Below are positions 1-7,698 of a stretch of 64,000 bases of DNA, in pieces; the stretch's first letter is position 1, and every line of letters starts with the position of its first letter. The translations under genes and the position numbers were made by a program. A model generated the notes under the pieces. That model was not told the DNA's origin. It worked only from the letters and a program-made list of their open reading frames with translations, and did not search any database. The DNA is from V1-33 sp039795165 (GTDB taxonomy: Bacteria > Verrucomicrobiota > Verrucomicrobiia > Verrucomicrobiales > V1-33), in NCBI GenBank assembly GCA_039795165.1, contig JBDKER010000003.1, forward strand, positions 124,001 to 188,000, in the 5' to 3' direction.

Positions 1-2511
1 ATGATTTCGGAGATCAACTTTGCGGCGCTCAAGCTGGCCGATGCGCTCATGGGAGACAACAAGCCTGAGGAGGCGCTGCCGGCCTATCAAAATCTGCGCA
101 AGCACAAGGAAGTGGTCGATACGCTCAAGGAGCTGCGGGATGATTATGGGCGTCTCATCAAGAGCCTGTCGGCGCGGGTTGGTCCCAAGGATCCGAATGT
201 GATTGCCAACCAGCAGCAACTGGCGCGGGTGAAGCAGTACGAGGCGCAGGCCAAGGCGATGATCGAGGCCCTTGAGAAGGAGCAGAACTACGATGCGGTC
301 GTCTTTTACCGGATCGGGCGTTGTTTTGCGGCCCTTGGGAGGTTCTGGGAAGCGCGGCTGGCCTTTCAGTACGTTCTCGATAAGTTCCCCAAGTTCGAGG
401 ATGCGCCGAGTGTGCTTTATGCTCTTACATACTGTCATTACAATCTGACGCCTGCTGATCTGACGCAGGACAACATGAAGATGGGGGAGGAGACGCAGAA
501 GCTGTGCCGGCAGTTCCTGAGCAAGCATCCCGATCGTGAGGAGACGCAGCAGGTTGCGGAGATGCTGATTACGATTGCGACGCGGAGCGGAGATCCTGCG
601 AAGATCAACACGGTCTACGAGGAGGTGATGGATCTGATCAAGGACTCGCCGAACAAGAGTGTGTTTCTGGCGGTGCAGGTGCAGAACTATCTTGAGCAGT
701 ATGATTTCGACAAGGCGCGGGATGCCGCCGACAAGTTTCTCGGTTCGGCGCCCGCAGACGATCCGCAGCGGGAGGCAGTGGAGTACATGCGGGGGCTGAC
801 GTGGTTCTTCAAGAATGACTACAACGGAGCGGTGGAGGCCCTCAAGGCGTACATTGAGAAGTATCCATCGGGTCAGTACATTGCGGATGCGAAGTACCGC
901 CGGGCGTTCCTTGTGCTGGGGGAAGAGCGGCAGAAGAAGAACAAGAAGGGGAACCCTCAGTTCCGGAATGTGATTCAGTACGCGGAGGACATCATCAAGA
1001 ACCATTTTGGCACTCCATCGGTGGCGGATGCCTATGCCCTCATCGGGGATGCCTACAAGGACATGACCGGGTCCGAGATGCAGGATGCGGGACTGACGCC
1101 GGAGACTCTGGAGACGGCCACCGCGGATGCCTATGTCAATGCGGTGAAGAATGCGGCAGCGGAGCAGGTGGCTGAGTACAGTCTAACGCAGGCGGCGCCG
1201 ATGCTGAAGGCGCAGAGCCGCTGGCCTGAACTCATCACGCTGTACGAAGGTTTCCGGAAGCAGTGGCCCGAGAACCGTCAGTCGCTTGCGGCGGTCGGGG
1301 AAATCTGCACAGCGATTGTGCGGCGGAGCGACGGGGCCTTTGCGGATGAGATAGCGGCTGCGGAGGAGAAGAAGGACGAAGCGGCGGTGAAGAAATTCAT
1401 GGAACAGCGGGTGGAGTCGCGGGAGAAGGCGCAGGCGGAGAGCCGGCAGTTCCTGGCCGAGACGATCACGGAAAACATCAACAATCCGCGCAAGGATGGG
1501 GTGGAGGATCTCATGCAGCAACTGGCTGTGGCGGCCATACCCAAGCGGAAGCCGGCTCCGGTGCCGCCTGCCAATCCTGCGGCGACTACGGACCCTGCGG
1601 TGAAGAGCGAACCGCCGAAGCGTCCGCCGCCGCCGACGGTGGAGGAACTGGGCAAGCCAGCTGAGGCGGAACTGGACCGTCTGCTCGGGGAGAAGGATCT
1701 GTCGGCGATCGGCAAGGCGCGGCTAGTTTATGTGAAGTCCCTGCTGTACAGGAATCTGGAGGCCAAGCAGCCCCGGAAGAAGGACGACAAGGGGCAATAT
1801 ATTGTCGACAATGCGCCGAAGCGTTCGGATGAGCTGATGCAGCAGCTGACGACCGAGTTTCGCCCTGAGGATTACAGTGGGCGGCTCCTCGCGGTGGTGG
1901 GCGATCATCTGCAGAAGGCGGGCGAGCGGGACAAGGCGGCGCAATGCTATAACCGGCTGCTGCAGTTCTTCCCGCAGTCGGCCTTTGTGGATTGGGGAGC
2001 GGTGGGGCTGGGTCAGATGGCCCTTGAGGACAAGGATTACGAAACGGCTCTTGCGAAGTTCAACGTGGCCACGGAGGAATTTCCGGGAATGAAGTATGGC
2101 GAGGCGCTCCTTGGGAAATCCCGGGCGCTCATGGAGCTGAAGCGGTTTGGGGATGCCGAGAAGGATCCGGCGAACAGTCCTGAGAAGATGCTGAAGGAAC
2201 TGCTTGGGGACAAGACGACGCCGCCCGAGACGAAGGCGGAGGCCACTTGGCTGCTTGGGGAAGTCCGTTTTGCGCAGCAGGATTATGGTGACGCGTTCAA
2301 CTATTTCCAGCGCCTCTATCTATCATTCCTGAAGTTTCCGAAGTGGGTGGCCCGGGGTTATCTGCGGGCAGGGGAGACGAAGGAGGCCCTGCAAAAATAC
2401 ACGGACGCCAAGGATGTGTACAAGGAAGCGGTCGAGACCCCGAAGATCAGCGAGCGGATCAAGGGCGAGGCTGACTTCCAGAAGATTCAGGAAAATTACC
2501 GCAAACTCTGA
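1..2511 (+). CDS. TPR-repeat protein, 5'-truncated by the window
   Basis: The frame is open from base 1, so the visible 836 residues probably lack a signal peptide and some N-terminal sequence. Repeated helical pairs with TPR-like spacing run throughout, for example GRCFAALGRFWEARLAFQYV and the C-terminal WLLGEVRFAQQDYGDAFNYF. They are broken by a Pro/Ala/Lys-rich linker near residues 518-546. TPR arrays of this kind usually act as protein-protein scaffolds in the periplasm or at the envelope. The stop TGA shares its final A with the ATG of the next gene, so the two are translationally coupled. The following ExbB/ExbD/VWA genes suggest it is a structural part of that machine. No enzymatic motif was seen, and the exact partner is inference. 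Confidence 0.75.
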   Translation: MISEINFAALKLADALMGDNKPEEALPAYQNLRKHKEVVDTLKELRDDYGRLIKSLSARVGPKDPNVIANQQQLARVKQYEAQAKAMIEALEKEQNYDAVVFYRIGRCFAALGRFWEARLAFQYVLDKFPKFEDAPSVLYALTYCHYNLTPADLTQDNMKMGEETQKLCRQFLSKHPDREETQQVAEMLITIATRSGDPAKINTVYEEVMDLIKDSPNKSVFLAVQVQNYLEQYDFDKARDAADKFLGSAPADDPQREAVEYMRGLTWFFKNDYNGAVEALKAYIEKYPSGQYIADAKYRRAFLVLGEERQKKNKKGNPQFRNVIQYAEDIIKNHFGTPSVADAYALIGDAYKDMTGSEMQDAGLTPETLETATADAYVNAVKNAAAEQVAEYSLTQAAPMLKAQSRWPELITLYEGFRKQWPENRQSLAAVGEICTAIVRRSDGAFADEIAAAEEKKDEAAVKKFMEQRVESREKAQAESRQFLAETITENINNPRKDGVEDLMQQLAVAAIPKRKPAPVPPANPAATTDPAVKSEPPKRPPPPTVEELGKPAEAELDRLLGEKDLSAIGKARLVYVKSLLYRNLEAKQPRKKDDKGQYIVDNAPKRSDELMQQLTTEFRPEDYSGRLLAVVGDHLQKAGERDKAAQCYNRLLQFFPQSAFVDWGAVGLGQMALEDKDYETALAKFNVATEEFPGMKYGEALLGKSRALMELKRFGDAEKDPANSPEKMLKELLGDKTTPPETKAEATWLLGEVRFAQQDYGDAFNYFQRLYLSFLKFPKWVARGYLRAGETKEALQKYTDAKDVYKEAVETPKISERIKGEADFQKIQENYRKL

Positions 2512-3449
2512 TGGCCTGTCCTTCTGTCATGAATTTCTCAATCAGATCCCTGACTGCCGCGGCTTCTCTGCTGCTGGTTCTATCTGCGGGCCCGGCGGGT
2601 GCGCAGCGGCTCTATTTCGCCAATGGGGCGGACGTCGACTGGAGCGAGGTGACTCTTTCCGGCAGCAACATTCAGAAGAAGATCCGCCAAGCGGATGGCC
2701 GGGATGGCTATGCGAGCATTCCGGCGTCGAATGTGGCCCGGGTGGACTGGCCGTTTCCGGCCGAACTGGCGGATGCGGGCGAGGCCCTCAGCCGTGGCAA
2801 TTACGATGAAGCGCTCAAGAATGCGGAGGCCGTGCGGGCGATTCACCGGAACTGGAAGGACAAGCCGGGGTCGTGGTACGTTCCTGCGACGCTCATTGCG
2901 CTCGAATGTCATATCCGGAAGAACAACAATGCGGAGGCCGACAAGATTTTTCCGGAGCTGCGCAACATGCAGCTGAGCAGTGACTACCAGAAGGGTGCCG
3001 GGATGATGGAGGCGCTTCAGCAGTTTCAGAAGGGGATGACTGGTCCGGCCCTGCAGAAGGCCAACACGCTGCTGGCGGGAACGGAAAATTCCGCGGTGCT
3101 TGCCCGACTTTACAATCTGATTGGCGACATTCAGTTCAAGAGGGAGGCGTACAAGGAGGCCCTTGATGCCTATCTGCAGATTCCGGTGTTTTTCGGAACC
3201 CAGGCCGCTCTGCTGCCGGGTGCGGAGTTCGGGGCCGCGCGTTCCCTCATGCGGCTGCGGCGGCTGGAAGATGCCAATGTGGCACTTGATCGGATTCTCC
3301 AGCGCTACAAGGGAACGTGGGTGGAGGCACCGGCGCGCAAGGAGAAAGAAGATCTTGAGAAGGTGATTGGCGCCGGTGGGGCCGAGGCGGCCGGCAAAGA
3401 GGCTGGTGAAAAGCCGGCCGAAGGTGCGGCTCCTGAAAAAACCGAATGA
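2511..3449 (+). CDS. Secreted TPR-like protein
   Basis: This 312-residue protein starts either at the ATG overlapping the previous stop (2511) or at the ATG at 2529. The second start gives a cleaner signal peptide, MNFSIRSLTAAASLLLVLSAG followed by a small-residue cleavage site near AGA-Q. The mature part is alpha-helical with TPR-like segments such as LSRGNYDEALKNAEAVRAIH and LYNLIGDIQFKREAYKEALD. It ends in a Glu/Ala/Gly/Pro-rich tail. It is likely periplasmic. The one-base overlap with the preceding TPR gene and the ExbB gene just downstream suggest an accessory of the same energised complex. No close family was recognised, so the function is inferred only from context. Confidence 0.75.
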   Translation: MACPSVMNFSIRSLTAAASLLLVLSAGPAGAQRLYFANGADVDWSEVTLSGSNIQKKIRQADGRDGYASIPASNVARVDWPFPAELADAGEALSRGNYDEALKNAEAVRAIHRNWKDKPGSWYVPATLIALECHIRKNNNAEADKIFPELRNMQLSSDYQKGAGMMEALQQFQKGMTGPALQKANTLLAGTENSAVLARLYNLIGDIQFKREAYKEALDAYLQIPVFFGTQAALLPGAEFGAARSLMRLRRLEDANVALDRILQRYKGTWVEAPARKEKEDLEKVIGAGGAEAAGKEAGEKPAEGAAPEKTE

Positions 3450-3547
3450 TTTCCGAGAAAAAGCCTACCCAAGAGCGAATCCTGTTTCCTAGAATCTGTC
3501 AAAAGCGACCCCATCCGAACCATCATCGAATTTCCCAAACACCTGCC

Positions 3548-4360
3548 ATGAACGCCAAACGTCTTCTGCGTCCCTTCCCCATTGCCACCGTTTTTTCCCT
3601 GCTCGCCACTCCGCTTGTGCTGGCGGCCGAGGAAGAAGCGAAGGGTGGATTCTCCGAAAAGTCTCTCTGGGACATGATTGTCCTCGGGGGGCCGGTGATG
3701 ATCTTTCTTTTCCTGTTCTCGATCGGGATGGTCTGGCTGGTGATTGACGGGGTGCAGCGTTCCTCGCTCAAGCGGCTCATGCCGGAAGGCGAGCTGGAGA
3801 AGATGCGGAACTATTTCCGGGCGGGCGACTATGTGGGAGCTCACCAGAGCTGCGTGGACAATCCCTGTGCCTTCAACAATGTGGTGCGGGCTGGTCTGGT
3901 GAACGTGGGGGATGGCAAGGATGCGACCGAGGAAGCGATCCTTGCGGAGATCAACCGCGAGCAGCAGCGTCAGGCGACGCGGCTGTCCTATCTTTCCGTC
4001 ATTGGGGTTTGCACGCCGATGGTGGGTCTGATTGGAACGGTGTTCGGGATGATCGGGGCCTTCGGAGAACTGGGCAAAGGCGGAGCCACCCAGAACACGG
4101 AAGCGCTTTCCGAGAAAATCGGCGAGGTGCTGGTGGCGACGGCATCTGGTCTGGTGATCGCGGTGCCAGCCTTCATGGGCTTCTACTTCCTGCGCAACCG
4201 TCTCCAGGGATCGGTGCACGAGATGGAGAACGAAGTGGCCAACCTCTTCCGGAAGTTCCCGTATCATCTGGCTGAGGGAGTTCACGTGGGCGACCAGGAA
4301 CTCTACGCCAATGCGCCGGCCTGGGTGGAAGGTGGCGCGGGCGACGCCGTGCAGGCCTGA
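3548..4360 (+). CDS. MotA/TolQ/ExbB family proton channel
   Basis: The 270-residue protein is read from the ATG at 3548; the longer upstream frame has no membrane or signal features. Residues 1-27 look like a cleavable signal peptide, as in many ExbB proteins outside Proteobacteria. Membrane segments lie near residues 43-66, 148-172 and 192-215. Segments two and three carry the conserved polar positions of the family (GLIGTVFGMI and LVATASGLVIAVPA, each with a Thr). ExbB/TolQ/MotA proteins form the pentameric channel that couples proton flow to movement of an ExbD/TolR partner. Two ExbD genes follow directly, which supports a functional stator unit. A TAGAAT hexamer about 50 nt upstream of the ATG could be part of a promoter. 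Which energised system it serves is unknown. Confidence 0.88.
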   Translation: MNAKRLLRPFPIATVFSLLATPLVLAAEEEAKGGFSEKSLWDMIVLGGPVMIFLFLFSIGMVWLVIDGVQRSSLKRLMPEGELEKMRNYFRAGDYVGAHQSCVDNPCAFNNVVRAGLVNVGDGKDATEEAILAEINREQQRQATRLSYLSVIGVCTPMVGLIGTVFGMIGAFGELGKGGATQNTEALSEKIGEVLVATASGLVIAVPAFMGFYFLRNRLQGSVHEMENEVANLFRKFPYHLAEGVHVGDQELYANAPAWVEGGAGDAVQA

Positions 4361-4405
4361 GCCTGACGGATAAATTACTTCAACCAACCTTCACTCTAAA
4401 AACCT

Positions 4406-4852
4406 ATGGGCGGCGGCGGCGGCGGCATGGAAAGCGGGGAGCCTGAGTTTCAGGTCGCTCCGATGATTGACGTGCTCCTTGTGATTCTCATTTTCTTCAT
4501 GAGCATCACGACGGCGCAGATTGAGAAGCTCGACAAGTCGATTGCGCTTCCGGTGGCACCTGATGCCAAGGAGCGGAAGCCTGACAAGAACCAGCGGACG
4601 GTGAACGTGCGCTGGAACAAGAACGAGCAGAAGGCCCTTATGACCTTCGGGGGGCTAGAGTGGCAGGACCGGGAGGGACTGGCCGAGGAACTCCGGAAGA
4701 TTGCGGACACCATGCCGGACGGCAAGGGGGGTACGCGACTGGAGATTCTGGTGCGGGCTGACCGGGCGACGCCTGCCAAGGAAGTGCAGGCGGCCATTGC
4801 GGTCATTGCTCAATCAACTGCTGCGGTGGCCTACGCCACGCACAACCGCTGA
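4406..4852 (+). CDS. ExbD/TolR family protein (first copy)
   Basis: This 148-residue protein has a short Gly-rich N-terminus, one membrane helix at about residues 19-38 and a periplasmic domain. The helix carries APMIDVLLVILIFFM with the family's single membrane Asp at residue 22, the proton-binding residue in ExbD/TolR. The periplasmic part ends with VRADRATPAKEVQAAI and a short C-terminal helix, as in ExbD. It lies 45 nt after the ExbB gene and 9 nt before a second ExbD. Two different ExbD proteins next to one ExbB suggests a heteromeric rod inside the channel. The N-terminal MGGGGGGM run is unusual. Confidence 0.9.
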   Translation: MGGGGGGMESGEPEFQVAPMIDVLLVILIFFMSITTAQIEKLDKSIALPVAPDAKERKPDKNQRTVNVRWNKNEQKALMTFGGLEWQDREGLAEELRKIADTMPDGKGGTRLEILVRADRATPAKEVQAAIAVIAQSTAAVAYATHNR

Positions 4853-4861
4853 ACTATCTTC

Positions 4862-5296
4862 ATGAAGCGACACCGCCATCAGAGTCAGAAGGAAGAGGAA
4901 GTGGGCTTTCAGATTGCCCCAATGATCGACGTGGTCTTTGTGATCATGCTCTTCTTCATGGTGCAGGCGGGGAACCGCCAGGTGGAGACCGAGTTGAAGA
5001 TGAAGCTGCCATCGACGGAGCCAGGGGATGACGCGAGTGACACTCCGATGGAGGAACAGGTATCGGTCGATCAGGACGGGGCGATCAGCCACAATGATGA
5101 GCCGGTATCGCAGGGGGAGCTGAAGGCGAACTTCAAACGGCTGGCGCAGCAGGCGAAGGCCGAAGGAGGGACGCCGATCATTGTGACGATCACTGCGGAG
5201 TCGACGACTCCGTGGGAGAAGGTTGTGGATGTCATGAATGCGATGCAGTTTGCGGGCATTGCGAACGTTACTTTTTCAGTCAATGAGGAATTCTGA
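4862..5296 (+). CDS. ExbD/TolR family protein (second copy)
   Basis: The 144-residue protein starts with a basic, His-rich cytoplasmic tail (MKRHRHQSQK). One membrane helix follows, carrying APMIDVVFVIMLFFM with the conserved Asp at residue 23. The periplasmic domain is ExbD-like but clearly different from the upstream copy, with an acidic stretch after the helix and the end VDVMNAMQFAGIANVTFSV typical of the family. It is 9 nt downstream of the first copy and surely co-transcribed. With one ExbB and two ExbD proteins, the cluster resembles multi-ExbD Ton-like systems known from other phyla. Confidence 0.9.
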   Translation: MKRHRHQSQKEEEVGFQIAPMIDVVFVIMLFFMVQAGNRQVETELKMKLPSTEPGDDASDTPMEEQVSVDQDGAISHNDEPVSQGELKANFKRLAQQAKAEGGTPIIVTITAESTTPWEKVVDVMNAMQFAGIANVTFSVNEEF

Positions 5297-5391
5297 TGGT
5301 GGCTTCCGGTTTCTCCAGGAAAGCCCGGCAGTGGGCCGTTCCGGGATGAGCTGTATTGTCTGAGAGCACGACTAAACCTGAGGAATCTGCT

Positions 5392-6630
5392 ATGAAGCCA
5401 TCCCGTTCTCCTGTTTCTCCGGAAGTGAAGCCTGTGGTTCCGCCGTCGCTGCCCGGGGATGCTTCTGCGGGTGACTTGCTGGATGGGGAGGAAGCTCCGA
5501 AGAAGGATGGGCCGTTCATGGCCTACTGGAAGAAGATTGGCGGCGGATCGTTCACGATTTCGCTGCTGCTGCATATTCTCTTTCTGATTGCGGCGATTCT
5601 GATCGTCTGGACGACCTCGAATGCGGGGACGGAGGAGAACATTGACTTTCTGAGTGGCGGGGGAGGCGGGACGGAAGGGAACACGAAGATCAACGAGAAG
5701 CGGCGTCAGATGATGGTGAACAAGGCTCCTGCGATGAAGATTGCGGCGAAGACGAGCGGGGCCATCACGCTGCCGGATACGTCGTCGACGCTGGCGGACA
5801 TGAGCACGCTGTCGGTGACGTCCGGGATGATGAGCGGGACGCCGGGGAGCGGTGGCGGCTTTGGTGGCGGCAAGGGAACGGGGCGTGGAACCGGGATGGG
5901 ATCGGGTTTCGGGCCGGGGAGTCAGCCTGGGTTCACGGCGAACTTTCTGGGGCTGACGTCGATGGGGAACAACATCATTTTCTGCATCGACACATCTGGC
6001 AGCATGCGGACGAATCTGTCAGCGGCGGGGATTACCGCGCTGCGGCGTGAGTTGAAGAAGGTGATTGATGGGCTGCCTCCGTCGGCGCAGTTCAACATCA
6101 TCTGTTTTGGTCAGAACGGGGATTTGTTCAAATCGAAGAGTGTCACGGCGACGCAGGAGATGAAGAACGAGGCGACGCGGTTCATGGAAGGGTACTATGG
6201 GGGCGGAAGTGCGGATTTCGGGCGGACGAGGACGGAGAAGTACGGGCGGGCCGGCAAGGATGCCCTTGGCATCGAGTACACGGCGATTCTCACCGAGGAC
6301 ATCCAGGAGCTGGCGGGAACGGAGGGAGGCAGTCGGATTGATCTGGCGATGGTGGCGGCCTTTGAGCGGAAGCCGACGACGCTCTATGTGCTGAGCGACG
6401 GTGCACCGGGAACGCGCATGGCGGGTGAACCGGCCATGGACAAGGATGACATCATCAAGCTGATCTACACGAAGTTCGAGAAGATGCTGGGGAAGACGTC
6501 CAAGATGCAGGTGAATACGATTTCGATTTATTCGAATTCCGAGGAAGGACGGGAAGGGGAGAAGTTTCTGAAGAAGCTGGCGGCGAAGTTCGGGGGCAAG
6601 CACAAGGAGATCAAGCCTGACAAGTTGTGA
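5392..6630 (+). CDS. Membrane-anchored von Willebrand factor A domain protein
   Basis: The ATG at 5392 is preferred because GAGGA sits about 8 nt before it; a TTG at 5356 would add 12 residues. The 412-residue protein has a Pro-rich cytoplasmic N-terminus, one membrane helix at about residues 54-74, a Gly-rich linker at about 149-180 and a VWA domain from about 192 to the end. The metal-site motif is IFCIDTSGSM, with Asp200, Ser202 and Ser204. The layout (cytoplasmic tail, single helix, flexible periplasmic linker, folded C-terminal domain) copies that of TonB or TolA, but with a ligand-binding VWA domain at the end. It follows ExbB and two ExbD genes, so it may be the moving part driven by them. 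That is inference. VWA domains usually bind proteins through Mg2+. Confidence 0.85.
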   Translation: MKPSRSPVSPEVKPVVPPSLPGDASAGDLLDGEEAPKKDGPFMAYWKKIGGGSFTISLLLHILFLIAAILIVWTTSNAGTEENIDFLSGGGGGTEGNTKINEKRRQMMVNKAPAMKIAAKTSGAITLPDTSSTLADMSTLSVTSGMMSGTPGSGGGFGGGKGTGRGTGMGSGFGPGSQPGFTANFLGLTSMGNNIIFCIDTSGSMRTNLSAAGITALRRELKKVIDGLPPSAQFNIICFGQNGDLFKSKSVTATQEMKNEATRFMEGYYGGGSADFGRTRTEKYGRAGKDALGIEYTAILTEDIQELAGTEGGSRIDLAMVAAFERKPTTLYVLSDGAPGTRMAGEPAMDKDDIIKLIYTKFEKMLGKTSKMQVNTISIYSNSEEGREGEKFLKKLAAKFGGKHKEIKPDKL

Positions 6631-7619
6631 GGAAGCTGCGGCAGGTTGTGGCGGCGGTCGCGGTTTTCCTTCCTTGCCTCTGCGGGGCAGCGGAACCGGG
6701 AAGTGACCTGCGGGTTGTTCCTGCGGGCAATGGCCGGGCGTTTCAGCTGCGGGATCGGTCGTTCAGCGATCTGAGTGGGCTGACGTGGGTGGGTGGCAAC
6801 CGCTATGCTGCGGTGTCCGACAAGGTGGCGGCGGTGATTCCGCTGATTCTGGCGGTGGATGGGCGGGGTCAGGTGACTGGGGTGGAGCCGGCGGCTCCGG
6901 TTCCGGTGGTGACGAAGCTGAAGGATTTCGAGGGGATTGCATGGGATGGGGTGTCGGGTCGGTTTCATGTGAGTGCGGAGGGCGGGCCGGGAATTCAGGC
7001 GTTTGCGGCGGCGGATGGCCGGGCTTCTGCGCCGTGGCGGCTCCCGTCCGAGTTTGCGATGGTGCGGCCGAATCTGGCACTGGAGTCACTGACCTTGGAG
7101 TCGTCCTCGGGGCGATGCTGGACGGCCAATGAGGAAGCGCTTTCCGTCGATGGTCCGGTGGCGGGCCGGGCGCAGGGAACGGCGGTGCGGCTGCAGGAAT
7201 TTTCTCAGGAGGGGCGGCCGCTGCGGCAGTTCTGCTGGGTGACGGAACCGGCCGGAGCGAGGTTTCAGGGGGCAGGCAATGGGGTGGCGGACCTATGTCT
7301 GCTGCCTGGCGGATTGCTGCTGCTGCTCGAGCGGGGGTTTGCATCCGGCGGGCTGCATGCGAGGATTTTCCTTGCGGATTTCCGTGGGGCGACACCGACT
7401 GATGGTTTGGCTTCTCTTGTGGGCGAGGCGGTGCGACCGGTGCGGAAGCGGCTGTTGCTGGATTTGCCCTGTGGATTCACGAACTACGAAGGGCTGTGTG
7501 CGGGACCGGAGCTGGCGGATGGATCCCGGCTGCTGGTCATGGTGGCCGACAGCAATGGCGGGGACCGTCACAGTTTCCTCGGGTTGCGGCTGAGTGGCCT
7601 GCCGGAGCGGAAGCGCTGA
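6627..7619 (+). CDS. Esterase-like activity of phytase family protein
   Basis: The start is a GTG at 6627 that overlaps the stop of the VWA gene by four bases (GTGA), so it is translationally coupled. The 330-residue protein has a signal peptide of about 21 residues ending near LCGA. The rest fits the beta-propeller-like 'esterase-like activity of phytase' family: FSDLSGLTWVGGNRYAAVSD, LKDFEGIAWD, and the C-terminal FTNYEGLCAGPELADGSRLL with MVADSN. Members of the family are exported and some have phytase or phosphoesterase activity, but catalysis has not been shown for most. The coupling to an energised envelope cluster is unexplained. Confidence 0.72.
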   Translation: MRKLRQVVAAVAVFLPCLCGAAEPGSDLRVVPAGNGRAFQLRDRSFSDLSGLTWVGGNRYAAVSDKVAAVIPLILAVDGRGQVTGVEPAAPVPVVTKLKDFEGIAWDGVSGRFHVSAEGGPGIQAFAAADGRASAPWRLPSEFAMVRPNLALESLTLESSSGRCWTANEEALSVDGPVAGRAQGTAVRLQEFSQEGRPLRQFCWVTEPAGARFQGAGNGVADLCLLPGGLLLLLERGFASGGLHARIFLADFRGATPTDGLASLVGEAVRPVRKRLLLDLPCGFTNYEGLCAGPELADGSRLLVMVADSNGGDRHSFLGLRLSGLPERKR

Positions 7620-7698
7620 TGTTTGCCGCGCCGCTTTACAAGGCGTTGGGCCGCTCGTAGGCTTGGCAGTTCGTTTCGTTATTTTCTTCTGCACTGGA

